A stretch of 21,546 nucleotides of DNA from Branchiostoma floridae (Eukaryota > Chordata > Leptocardii > Amphioxiformes > Branchiostomatidae), in assembly GCF_000003815.2 (NCBI RefSeq), contig NC_049982.1:34058492-34080037 (forward strand). Direction: 5' to 3'. Of the stretch, positions 9,484 through 18,366 are shown in pieces (positions within the stretch are counted from its first letter, which is position 1; the number at the start of each line of letters is the position of its first letter). The notes under the pieces were generated by a model. It saw only the letters and a list, made by a program, of their open reading frames with translations, ran no database searches and was not told the origin of the DNA. Both the position numbers and the translations under genes were made by a program.

Positions 9484-9974
9484 GGGTTGTTTTAATTGGT
9501 GACTCAAACGCACAGAAGTTAAAGCCTAACCTTTTGTGCCCCACAGCAGACACCTCCAAGCCATACTGGTGCCCTAACCTGTTCTCGGCCCCCACAGTGC
9601 TAGAGGATATATCTAATGAAGGCATCACTCCACAAACAGTCATCCTTCATTTAGGTACGAACGATGTAATGGCCAAAACAAAGGACACCGTTATCACAGA
9701 GTTCGAGGTTACCGTCAGCACAGCACAGTCGCTCTTCCCCCAGGCGGAAGTTGTTATCTCCGCTGTTCCGCCCAGAAGAAACGCCAAGTACCGTCCAAAA
9801 GTCAACGAAGATATCTCAGCTATAAACCTACATCTACAACAGATGTGTGATACAAACAAACAACTGGTCTATGTTAACCACCCACAGCTATAGAAAGGCA
9901 CCGATGACTACAATGCCCACATGTACGAACCTGACGGGTACCATCTGAGTGGGGACGGAGTCAGAACCATGGCT
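9484..9974 (+). other. SGNH/GDSL esterase-like domain in LINE ORF1, interrupted by TAG
   Basis: Block I is VVLIGDSNAQKL with nucleophile Ser (9504-9506). Block III is LHLGTNDV with Asn (9660-9662). Block V is DGYHLSGDG with Asp (9933-9935) and His (9942-9944). The TAG at 9891-9893 cuts the domain before block V, so this copy cannot make a complete catalytic triad without readthrough. Confidence 0.82.
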
Positions 9975-10637
9975 TATAACCTTAAAAAACATGCATCCAA
10001 GGCTCTCGGGCTTCCACCATTGCGGAACCACGGAACGTCACCTCGGCGCCAAGGTCACAGAAACGCCAGTAACGCGTATCGGGGAAACACTACTCATTCC
10101 TCTCAAAGCAAAGGTAGGAAGCCCCAGCGGAACATGTTCGACGAGCAAGGAAGCCGTACGACGCTGGCGCCAGATCGACCCGGTCTGCCCCAGCACCAAA
10201 GTTCTGTCGGACTAGCCAAACCGCCTGCACCTCCCCCCCCGGAACTCGTACTACAACCAGCCCAGGGCACCAAAGGGCGCGCCCACGAGCCTACCTGGTC
10301 AGGACAGAGGTTCGCAGTGGGGAAACTTCTCACCAGGACCAGCCAGCACCCCTAACAACAGACAGGGTAACTTTACCCCACCCACGCTACCTGACGGACC
10401 GCCTGCTCCTGCCCCACCTTTCTTCCCTAACCGGCCCCGGCAGATGCCACCGGCGCCGTGGTTCCAGGAGTGGCCTTCCCTTGCTGAGGCGTACGGCATG
10501 CCCCCAGTCGGCTTCGGACAGCACCGGTGGATAGGACCTCCACCCTTCCCTTACTTCCACATGGACAGGGGCTGGTATGGACATCCCCCAGACCCGTCTT
10601 TCGGACTCAGTGACAGACCTCATGGATCCCGCTGATC

Positions 10638-13600
10638 ATGTGCATCCCTCATAAGAGCAAACAGACTAAGGAGTGCCACAGAAATGACTTTCCTAGTAGC
10701 AGTAGAAACTTTGGCATATCCTTTGGTTTCTGGAACATACATGGCATAGGTAGTAAATTAGATGATAGAGATTTCATTAGTCAGATTGAAGGGTTCGACT
10801 TCTTTTCCTTATCCGAAACCTGGCATACCGGTGAGTTGTCCTTTCCTAATTTCCTTTATTTCAGTAGTCATAGAACCAAATCAAAGAAAGCTAAGCGTAA
10901 TTCAGGTGGTTTAATATTTATGTACAAAAAGCAATATAGATACCTAGTCACTAGATTGAATAGTAAAAGTGAAGACATCCTTTGGGTTAAAATAGACAGA
11001 CAATTATTTAACCACGACAAGGATATATATTTAGCGTCTGTATATATCAGTCCGAAAGGCTCTACCATTCATTCCAACAGAACATACGATATTTTTGATA
11101 TACTCGAGGAAGAGATTGCATATTTTAGCGACCTTGGAGATATACTAGTTGGCGGCGATTTCAACGCCCGAGTAGGGACGTTACCAGACTATATTGTAAA
11201 CGACGTCCCTTTAGACATGCAAATTCTTCCTGCGAACTACGATTTTGACCACCCCCTTCCCAGAAACAACATGGATGAAGNNNNNNNNNNNNNNNNNNNN
11301 NNNNNNNNNNNNNNNNNNNNNNNNNNNNNNNNNNNNNNNNNNNNNNNNNNNNNNNNNNNNNNNNNNNNNNNNNNNNNNNNNNNNNNNNNNNNNNNNNNNN
11401 NNNNNNNNNNNNNNNNNNNNNNNNNNNNNNNNNNNNNNNNNNNNNNCCGCAAATCTCCCTTCTTCCATGTACATTCACTATCACCATTATCCGACCACTG
11501 CAAACTTTCTCTAATCATAGAAGGAAACCCCTTAGCTTACCAAAAGAAGAAAACTAAACTCAGAACCAGTCCTTACCGCAAATTTGTCTGGAGCACTGAC
11601 TCAAAAGAAAAATTTATGGAAACGCTTAATTCGACATCATTTTCATCTAGCATGAGTTCTTTCATTCGCAAAAGCTACGAACCATCTCCAGAGTCGTTAG
11701 AGCTAGCACTTCATGACTTTGTCACGCCAATACAGGAAGCCGGTCAAAAGTCCCTGTCCTTACGCTGCACTAAAGCAAAAAGACAGCTCTGCCCGAAACA
11801 ACTAAATAAGAAAAAATGGTTTAACCAGACTTGCGCTTCAGCTAAACACAAACTACAAAATATCTGCAAATTACTATCTAAACATCCCAGAGACCCTCAC
11901 ATAAGAGGCGCATACTTTATCCAAAAAAAACAGTACATTAGACTTATCCGCAGAACAAAGAAAGACTACAAAAACAATATCTTAAACCAACTGAACTCGT
12001 TCTCGGGGGCCAACCCATCAGCATTTTGGTCATTACTAAAAGAATACAAATCTAAAGATCAAACACGCAACCATGAAATAATCTCCGACGAAAGTCTACA
12101 TTCCCATTTTAGTAGCCTTTACGGCGAGGATTCCACCACTAACCTGCCTATATTACCTAATGCTTTTGAAATTCAAATACAAAGAGAAATATTGAATCTA
12201 GAAGACAAGCTTCAAAATGCACATTGTAATTCATTGGATGAACCAATTAATAAAGACGAAATTAAACAAGCTATCTCTAACCTGAAAAACGGGAAAGCTT
12301 CAGGTGGTGACCTCATTCGTAATGAGATGTTAAAATGTTCGTCACATATTCTCATAGAACCGCTATCGAAACTTTTTAACTTATTCTTGTCTTCTGGTTA
12401 CTTTCCCCAAGACTGGTGTACCAGCCACATTGTTGCCATTCATAAAGGCGGGGCAAAAGACGACCCCGGCAACTACAGAGGAATTTCAGTCACTAGTTGT
12501 CTTGCCAAGCTATTTACATCAATACTAAACACGCGCCTAACCACATTTCTAGACGAAAATAATCTTATCTCCCCAAACCAAGCCGGCTTTAGAAAAGAAT
12601 TTGGCACGAATGATAACTTATTTGTCCTGGACTCGCTGTTAAGTAAACACCTTTCCGAAAACAAACGCATTTATTCATGTTTTATCGATTTTAAAAAAGC
12701 CTTCGACTCCGTTTGGAGAGAGGGTCTTCGTTTCAAACTGCTAAACTCGGGAATTGGGGGTAACTTTTACAAGCTAATTAAATGTATGTACACTAAACCC
12801 CAGACGTGTGTAAAAACCGAGTCCGGTCTAACGCCTCCATTTGTAACCAAAAAAGGCGTTAGACAAGGCTGCAATTTAAGTCCTACATTGTTCAACCTAT
12901 TCATTAATGACCTCGTTCATGTACTTGATAATGCCGAATGTGAACCACCATCTCTACATAATTTATTTGTATCGTGCTTGTTATATGCAGACGATGTGGT
13001 TATATTTTCTGAATCAGATAAAGGGTTGCAATGCGCGCTCAACAGATTAAGTGCCTTCTGTAAGAAATGGAAACTCCAAGTTAATCTTAAGAAAACTAAA
13101 GTTATGATTTTCAACAAATCAGGCCGATCCTTCCGAAACCAAACATTCGTATTTGATCAAGACACTCTGGACATAGTACCTTCTTACTGCTACCTAGGCC
13201 TGACTATTACATCGTCGGGAAGTTTCTCCCTGACCAAAAAACAACTTTCACTCAAAGCTCGTAAAGCTATGTATAGTTTGAAATCTCTCATTCGCTCATC
13301 TGTCTCGCCAAAGTGCTTGCTAAAAATATTTGATTCTTGTATAAAGCCAATTCTCCTATATGGGTGTGAAATTTGGGGCACAGAGTCTATTAATGACAAC
13401 TCCCCAATTGAAATTTCGCATCACCGCTTTTGTAAGAATATACTTGGAGTTTCCAGAAATTGTAGTAATTTAGCTTCTAGAGCAGAGCTTGGCAGATTTC
13501 CTTTAGACTTAGATATATCTGTGCGTGTTATTCGTTACTGGCTACGCTTATTACAAATGGATCCTCAAAGACATTTGTTACAAGCTGATGCCCTTCTGTA

Positions 13601-14219
13601 TCAACATAAATCTATTTCTAATAGTCGTAGAAGAACCTTGTTACAACGAGTGAAAGAAATTTTAGATGGTAGTGGCCACTCCTACCTTTTGTATTCATGT
13701 AACTCACTTAGTGATATCAGATCTATATGTACAACGATAAGATGTAGAATCTCTGATATGTTTATCCAAACCTCTCGCCATAACTTGAGTATAGATACTG
13801 GTAAGCTAAGGTTTTATAAGACCTGTAAAACAACACATACTATGGAAAAATACTTAGAATTAGATAATTTTGATTTACGCTCGGCAATCAGCAAAATTAG
13901 AATTAGTGCCCACCCTCTCGAAATTGAGAGAGGGCGGTACAAGAGGCTATCCGTGTGTGAAAGAACGTGCAAACAGTGTACGTCAAACGCGGTGGAAGAC
14001 GAAATACATTTTATGTCAAACTGCTCTCTCTATAATAAAGAAAGAAAAGAGCTGTTCAAAGAGACCATCAAATTCCACCCAAACTTCCTCACATTCACCG
14101 ACAAAAAGAAATCAGTTCTCCTTCTAACATCACAAAACCCACACATAATAAAAAAGGTGGGATCTTTCGTCTTCCACTGTCTTCAAAAAAGGAGTCGAAC
14201 CCAACAACCCAGGATCTAG
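10638..14219 (+). CDS. LINE ORF2: EEP endonuclease, reverse transcriptase, CCHC C-terminus
   Basis: Spans 1193 codons, including 56 masked by the 166-N gap. The endonuclease (about 28-290) shows N33 in WNIHG, E60 in SETW, SVYISP, D174/N176 in GGDFNA, and S285-D286-H287. The RT follows: NYRGISVTS, NQAGFRKEFG, D684 in FIDFKKAFD, GVRQGCNLSP (740-749), YADD (783-786), and YLGLTITSSG. The C-terminal domain contains C1111-x2-C1114-x9-H1124-x4-C1129, which is also conserved in the second copy at 17246-18113. The protein would nick target DNA and prime reverse transcription of the element RNA on it. The ATG at 10638 lies two bases after the ORF1 stop, suggesting reinitiation. No stop or frameshift is visible, so it may still be functional apart from the unsequenced part. 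Clade is probably CR1/L2 group; I cannot place it more finely. Confidence 0.93.
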   Translation: MCIPHKSKQTKECHRNDFPSSSRNFGISFGFWNIHGIGSKLDDRDFISQIEGFDFFSLSETWHTGELSFPNFLYFSSHRTKSKKAKRNSGGLIFMYKKQYRYLVTRLNSKSEDILWVKIDRQLFNHDKDIYLASVYISPKGSTIHSNRTYDIFDILEEEIAYFSDLGDILVGGDFNARVGTLPDYIVNDVPLDMQILPANYDFDHPLPRNNMDEXXXXXXXXXXXXXXXXXXXXXXXXXXXXXXXXXXXXXXXXXXXXXXXXXXXXXXXXRKSPFFHVHSLSPLSDHCKLSLIIEGNPLAYQKKKTKLRTSPYRKFVWSTDSKEKFMETLNSTSFSSSMSSFIRKSYEPSPESLELALHDFVTPIQEAGQKSLSLRCTKAKRQLCPKQLNKKKWFNQTCASAKHKLQNICKLLSKHPRDPHIRGAYFIQKKQYIRLIRRTKKDYKNNILNQLNSFSGANPSAFWSLLKEYKSKDQTRNHEIISDESLHSHFSSLYGEDSTTNLPILPNAFEIQIQREILNLEDKLQNAHCNSLDEPINKDEIKQAISNLKNGKASGGDLIRNEMLKCSSHILIEPLSKLFNLFLSSGYFPQDWCTSHIVAIHKGGAKDDPGNYRGISVTSCLAKLFTSILNTRLTTFLDENNLISPNQAGFRKEFGTNDNLFVLDSLLSKHLSENKRIYSCFIDFKKAFDSVWREGLRFKLLNSGIGGNFYKLIKCMYTKPQTCVKTESGLTPPFVTKKGVRQGCNLSPTLFNLFINDLVHVLDNAECEPPSLHNLFVSCLLYADDVVIFSESDKGLQCALNRLSAFCKKWKLQVNLKKTKVMIFNKSGRSFRNQTFVFDQDTLDIVPSYCYLGLTITSSGSFSLTKKQLSLKARKAMYSLKSLIRSSVSPKCLLKIFDSCIKPILLYGCEIWGTESINDNSPIEISHHRFCKNILGVSRNCSNLASRAELGRFPLDLDISVRVIRYWLRLLQMDPQRHLLQADALLYQHKSISNSRRRTLLQRVKEILDGSGHSYLLYSCNSLSDIRSICTTIRCRISDMFIQTSRHNLSIDTGKLRFYKTCKTTHTMEKYLELDNFDLRSAISKIRISAHPLEIERGRYKRLSVCERTCKQCTSNAVEDEIHFMSNCSLYNKERKELFKETIKFHPNFLTFTDKKKSVLLLTSQNPHIIKKVGSFVFHCLQKRSRTQQPRI
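11281..11446. other. Assembly gap (166 N) in the ORF2 endonuclease
   Basis: The ORF is in frame on both sides of the gap, and the missing stretch (between NNMDE and SPLSDHC) is about 55 residues in related elements as I recall them. That fits 166 bases, so the gap size looks like a real estimate. The endonuclease residues between GDFNA and SDH are hidden. Confidence 0.97.
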
Positions 14220-14345
14220 AGTTAGCTTTTACTAGATTTAGACTAGAGTAGCCACTTGTGTTTTTGTATCTTACATTGTCTGAATCTTTTATGTTAACTG
14301 CAATTAGCCCACGGGCAAGAATTTGCAATAAACTTGATATTAAAA
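14220..14345 (+). terminator. LINE 3' UTR with hairpin and polyadenylation signal
   Basis: After the TAG at 14217, a short 3' UTR contains GCCC-AC-GGGC (14307-14316) and AATAAA (14327-14332), then an AT-rich run (TTAAAAATAATAATG). The minus-strand copy has the same end with a stronger hairpin (TTGCCC-GA-GGGCAA on the + strand at 17282-17295). LINE RTs of the L2 type recognise a 3' stem-loop, so the conserved hairpin is a good candidate for that signal. Confidence 0.65.
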
Positions 14346-15592
14346 ATAATAATGACTGATTATAAATATTGCCTAAAAACCCTCATGGTGTCTTGGAATG
14401 GACTCTATACCCCAACCTCAATATATTATATGCTTGTTCATTTCTTGTGAACCCTGCTATAAAGTTTGAGGATTTGAACCTCTTAACTCTAGTGTCCTTA
14501 ACCATGTAAACCTTATTGGCGAAACAATGTGTCATGACACCTTCCGAACCACAGTGGAAATTCCCTAGGGATGTGCAACATAATTGAATCCGGCAGATGT
14601 GTCAGGAATTGATGTTGACTAACTTGAACTGTATCACTTTTGTTATCGTCAGACCCGCCCCCATGGCAACGGCCCCAAATAAAGACCGCCCCGCATGGTT
14701 AATTATAGGGATAAGTGTGGCTGAAAGCTCTCTCGACTACCCCCCCCCCCCCCCCCGTTTCAACCCTAATTTACTCCAAACATAGACTCAAGTCACATAG
14801 AACGTTAGAATATGGATCGTCAATCCCCGCCCATATTCAAAACAACACACAACCAGAATAGTAAATTTGTCCCGCTAATAAGACCAGTTTGCGGCCCCTC
14901 AGATAGGCCTTGAACGGCGCCGACAATTACCCTAGGTGCCGAAGTGCAAGTTGATGATATCTCAGCAACCATGCACTTAAATGCCTTGACTGAAATTAAA
15001 GGTTCAGTCTACACCTTGAATAGTCGTAAGTTGACATTAATGATACCCATAAGGGAAAATGTTCAGATAAAACAAAATTACACAGTACGCAGATTTCTAA
15101 GATACTACCATACATTGTGTGGGAACAGACGCAGTGACCAAGCAACGAAGTTGACCTATAATTCACATAGGTACGAAAATGTAACCCTAGGAAGTAGGTC
15201 AAAGTCGATTTAGTGGAAGTTACATTCATGGCAAAATCACACAACAATGGCGCGCATTGAAATCCCCTATGATAAAAACATTGGTTATACCGAGCTGTTT
15301 TGTTATGCTCTATTATGATTTGATTTTCCTGATTTATCAAGGAAGGTATCTATGTTGCTCGTGGATTCTACAGGTAAGCACGCACAGGTGAAAAGAAATT
15401 TACAGTTCATTTTATTGTTAATTTGTAGGGAGAACGTGTCTAAAGAGCCAAAATGCCGTACGTTAAAAAGCCCCTATCTAAGCTAGAGAGGAAGTCCTTA
15501 TCCAGACATGATAGGTAGTAAAAACCTTTGTATGGCGTATTATTACATCATATAGGGCTTAGTATGACGTATATGCGTTTTGTATTCCAAAG
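14346..15592 (+). other. VMAT: Right part of the large VMAT intron
   Basis: Mostly AT-rich sequence with one C17 run at 14740-14756. No gene or further element is recognised. It ends at the acceptor CCAAAG (15592) before the TM7 exon; the polypyrimidine tract there is weak (TTTTGTATTCC). Confidence 0.6.
14740..14756. repeat. Poly-C run (C17)
   Basis: Seventeen consecutive C bases, directly visible in intron sequence. Length is likely polymorphic or uncertain. Confidence 0.95.
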
Positions 15593-15688
15593 GAACCATC
15601 TGCTTTGCCAACATGTCCATCGCAATGCTGGAGCCCTCCCTGCCGATCTGGATGATGGACACCATGGACGTGGGCCAATGGCAGCTCG
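15593..15688 (+). CDS. VMAT: VMAT exon: TM7 and luminal loop
   Basis: The exon completes the split Gly codon and encodes [20 protein letters not shown] followed by [11 protein letters not shown] and one base of the next Gly (phase 1 to phase 1). This is the VMAT TM7 signature. Using human VMAT2 numbering from memory, the Asn of FANM (N305), Glu of LEP (E312) and Trp of PIWMM (W318), which lie in the transport pathway, are all kept. The luminal loop reads TMDVGQW where human VMAT2 has TMCSRKW, so the position of Cys324, reported to form a disulfide with Cys117, is Asp here. The donor is CTCG|GTTGGT. Confidence 0.96.
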
Positions 15689-16024
15689 GTTGGTTGCGTA
15701 TTCAAATTTAAATTACATCTTTTTTGTGTAAAATCGTCACATGGGCGTCAGTGAAATAAAGAGTGAAGCATGTCAATTTTACACAAAATGCCAAGGTCTT
15801 TGTACACAACCAAATGTTTTTACCTGGTCTACGCATCTGTGACTGTCACCTTCCCCGGGGAAAATAATAGCTGATTCTACGTCGCGTTGCAGAATACGTG
15901 ACGCTGCTGTAGTGTAAAAGGAAATCGGTGACAAACGCCGTTGAAGATGATTTCTTATCCATACAGCAACCTTAATCCGACGAGACAATTGATTCAGCAG
16001 CGGTAAGCGATATCACATGTAAAA

Positions 16025-16092
16025 AAAGTGTGGCAATGAAAATTCATTGCCATGGCGACAGAGTTATGGTTTATATGTACAATATTGTACAT
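16025..16092. repeat. Palindromic repeat, copy A
   Basis: Contains the palindrome-like GGCAATGAAAATTCATTGCC (16032-16051; 9-base arms around AA), then CATGGCGAC, and a perfect 18-base palindrome ATGTACAATATTGTACAT (16075-16092). A related copy in the same orientation starts at 18314. It could be the end of a small transposon, but I see no matching terminal inverted repeat. Confidence 0.7.
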
Positions 16093-16120
16093 TTGCTGAT
16101 GCTGGTGTGTTTTGGTACTC

Positions 16121-16150
16121 GCCTTTTATCCTATTGCCTTTTATCCTAAA
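16121..16150. repeat. 15-base tandem duplication
   Basis: GCCTTTTATCCTATT is followed directly by GCCTTTTATCCTAAA. Confidence 0.85.
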
Positions 16151-16287
16151 AGTAAACATAAGTGATTATATAAACAGAAATACGCTCACCTTCACAAATT
16201 AGAGTCTGGCGAAAACATAACTGCATGAAATACTTAGAGCTTTTGTAAATGTTATGCAAATGACTTACACATTTACATGCTTTATGC

Positions 16288-16337
16288 GAACTCAAACCCA
16301 GACACTCAAATTTGAACTCAAACCCAGACCCTCGAGA
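16288..16337. repeat. 26-base tandem duplication
   Basis: Two adjacent units beginning GAACTCAAACCCAGAC start at 16288 and 16314. The second has diverged at its end. Confidence 0.85.
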
Positions 16338-17038
16338 CCCTTTCGTCACATTTTTGTCGCACACTATCTCGGGTCCCTGTCGCGGAAGAATTGGTGTGTG
16401 CACTAATACTACTGGCAAACCTACTTTAATTCCTCTTACGTACACAAAGAGGATGCAAGTAGATGTGATATGTTTAATCTGCTCTGTGAGTAGAGGCTCA
16501 TGGGTCAGACGGCCAAGGTAGTAAGGTGTCCCAAGACCTGTGTGAAAAGGAGGTAGTAGTGGTGCGTAGTTATAACCCCAATCCGAGCCGTACGTCCCAT
16601 GGGTCCATTTGGACCCAAGGCGTATATTTGTATCCGCAATAGGAACATTTCAAAAATCCTACCATCGTTTTTTTCTTATTCATTTCCAACAACTTATAAA
16701 AATTTTTCATCATCTATACTTGAAAGTGTGTGTCTGGTTTGGTGAGGCCCAAACGGAAAATTATGCATTATATACGTCATCTCAACGTTCACAACGAGTT
16801 TCAAACACCGAGTTACAAAATCAATGCATACATGTTTTGATTTCCCTGAAAAAAATCCACTTATCTGTATATGCATGTATAACATTTTCACTTGTCTGAA
16901 AAAGCAAAAACAAATGTAGAACTTTTTAAGTAGTGCTTATCTAATAATAACCCATACAAAGCGTAACTTATTTAACCAGAAAGGGCAACGCCAGATATCA
17001 CTCAACTATAATGATTGGTGTTCGTTGCTTTGCCATTA

Positions 17039-17131
17039 GGGCTGGGTACCAGTACAGAAAATTCGGGTCCAGGTCCGGTTCAGGTCCAAAGGATCAGGTC
17101 CCGGTCCAGATCTGAAACTGAACCTGATTTA
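17039..17131. repeat. GGTCC-rich repeat with GGGCTGGGTACC start
   Basis: After GGGCTGGGTACCAGTAC the motif (C)AGGTCC or close variants recurs five times (17065-17106), followed by CTGAAACTGAACCTGA. The opening motif recurs inverted near 18825-18843 (GTACCAGTACCCAGCCC). This looks like an interspersed repeat of unknown family. Confidence 0.5.
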
Positions 17132-17245
17132 GTATGTGAAAACCTGTGAATGCACAATACTCAGAACAATGGTCCATTCCGCTGCAAAGAAATCTGTTTG
17201 GTGGAGTATTTGAGTCCTACTGGCGTTTTGAATTCCTACAAAGTT

Positions 17246-18113
17246 AACATATAAGTTTTATATAAGTTTTATTGTAAATTCTTGCCCGAGGGCAAATTCT
17301 TGCAATTAGCAAGTGACAAAAATGACATACATAATGGTAAAAAGTATACAAAGCGACTACTCTAGTCTAACTTAAACTGGTTAAAGATGTAACTTATTGG
17401 GTTTGACTTCTTTTTCTGAGACAGTGGAAGACGAAAGATTCCACTTTTTCTGTAATGTGTGGGTTTTGCGACGTTAAAAGGAGAGTAGTTTTCTTTTTGT
17501 CTATAAACGTGGAGATATTAGGATAAAATTTGGTGGCTTCTTTTAAGAGCTCCTTTCTCTCTTGATCATAGAAGGGGCAGTTTGAGATAAAATGTGTTTC
17601 GTCTTCTACCATATCTAACGTACAATATTTACAAGTTCGTTCATACACGGGTAACTTCTTATATCGCCCTTTTTCTATTTCAAGGGGGTGGGCACTAATT
17701 CTAATTTTACTAATAGCACAGTGCAGATCAAAATCATCTAGTTCTAAATATTTTCCATAGTGTACGCTGTCTCACATGTCTTGTAAAACCTTAACTTACC
17801 GGTATCAATACTCAAATTATGACAGAATGTCTGGATATACATATCATAAAGTCTAGACTTTAACATTGTACATACAGATTTAGTGTCACAGGGTGATCTA
17901 CATGAATTGAACAATTATGAGTATCCACTACAATCTAATATTTCTTTTACACGTTGTAACAATGATCTTCTACTGTGACGACTATTTGCAATAGAGTTAT
18001 GTTGAAACGAACGAGCATCAGCTTGCAAAGGGTGTGTAACAGGATCCATCTGTACAAGTCGCAACCAACAATGAATAATCCTAATAGATATGTCTAAATC
18101 TAATGAAACTGCC
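17246..18113 (-). mobile_element. 5'-truncated LINE copy related to the full-length element
   Basis: On the minus strand this matches the last part of ORF2 and the 3' UTR of the element at 7650-14345. Homology starts near 18113 (GGCAG…, then LDLDISIRIIHCWLRLVQMDP). It continues through NSRHSRRSLLQRVKEIL and ISKIRISAHPLEIEKGRYKK to ERTCKYC…VEDETHFISNC and SFVFHCLRKRSQTQ. It ends in the shared 3' hairpin and an AATAAAACTTATAT tail. By eye about 70% of residues agree over the last 80 codons. It has frameshifts, for example a missing A in the run near 17753. The CCHC motif is intact. It is an old or different-subfamily copy, inverted relative to the VMAT gene. Confidence 0.9.
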
Positions 18114-18313
18114 ACTATACAAGAGACAGTAAAACTTGGCAGAAATTACAACGTCAACGAACTGTACTGTACTTCGCTCTTATTATTTTCTTCAATCTAT
18201 AATCCCCCAAACATGTCAATTTCTGCCGATTAACCTCTTTATTTTCTAGTAGGTCCGCCATCCGGCTCGACGTATTTTTACAGATCCGATTTTTCTCCAC
18301 CTATCCAATAAGA

Positions 18314-18366
18314 AAAAGTGTGGCAATTAAAATTATTGCCATGGCGACGGTTTTATTGTTTATAAG
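18314..18366. repeat. Palindromic repeat, copy B
   Basis: AAAAAGTGTGGCAATTAAAATTATTGCCATGGCGAC-type sequence repeats copy A (16025) in direct orientation with one missing base and a substitution, followed by similar GTTTATAAGTA. The two copies are about 2.3 kb apart and flank the inverted LINE copy. Confidence 0.7.

Larger units (their letters stand above)
7870..10635 (+). pseudogene. LINE ORF1: PHD finger, coiled coil, SGNH esterase, Pro-rich tail (three lesions)
   Basis: The best start is ATG 7870 (MATAASPTPS); upstream in-frame codons are non-ATG. Residues 1-190 form an uncharacterised N-terminal region. Residues 214-264 form a PHD finger with C4HC3 ligands C214, C217, C230, C233, H238, C241, C261, C264. 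Residues of about 330-430 look like a coiled coil. A frameshift near 9150-9165 (TAA at 9169) moves the reading to the next frame. That frame carries an SGNH hydrolase: GDSN with its Ser codon at 9504, GTND near 9654, and DGYH with Asp 9933 and His 9942. A TAG at 9891 separates block III from the Asp-His pair. A further frameshift lies in the C run at 10232-10240, after which a Pro/Gly-rich tail runs to TGA 10633. The undamaged protein would have about 920 residues. ORF1 proteins bind element RNA; the roles of the PHD and esterase domains are not settled. Confidence 0.85.
7650..14345 (+). mobile_element. Near-full-length CR1/L2-group LINE, two ORFs, sense to VMAT
   Basis: This non-LTR retrotransposon has a 5' UTR of about 220 bases, ORF1 (7870-10635, damaged), ORF2 (10638-14219, no visible lesion) and a 3' UTR of about 125 bases with a small hairpin and AATAAA. 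An ORF1 with PHD finger and SGNH esterase, followed by an EEP endonuclease-RT ORF2, is the layout known for CR1-like elements (described by Kapitonov and Jurka). The 3' end has no poly-A but an AT-rich run. The 5' boundary is inferred from a change in base composition and from room for a UTR. I see no clear target-site duplication. It sits in the VMAT intron in the transcribed orientation. Confidence 0.88.
15689..17245 (+). other. VMAT: VMAT intron, left part, with short repeats
   Basis: No gene is recognised in this part of the 3746-base intron. It contains a 12-base palindrome TTCCCCGGGGAA (15851-15862), the palindromic repeat copy at 16025, two small tandem duplications (16121-16150 and 16288-16337) and a GGTCC-rich stretch (17039-17131). 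Confidence 0.6.

Noticed and set aside
10387-10623. Minus-strand ORFs in the GC-rich region
   Set aside because: They are shadows of the Pro/Gly-rich ORF1 tail; few stop codons are expected in such composition.
15340-15430. Possible small exon before GTAAGC at about 15373
   Set aside because: VMAT reads directly from the exon at 6603 to that at 15593 without missing residues, so no exon is needed here.
15593-15688. Assignment to the acetylcholine transporter VAChT
   Set aside because: The TM7-TM8 sequence follows VMAT1/VMAT2 nearly residue by residue and differs clearly from VAChT in these helices.
18113-18130. Target-site duplication for the truncated LINE
   Set aside because: Flanks at 17240 and 18114 share no convincing direct repeat.
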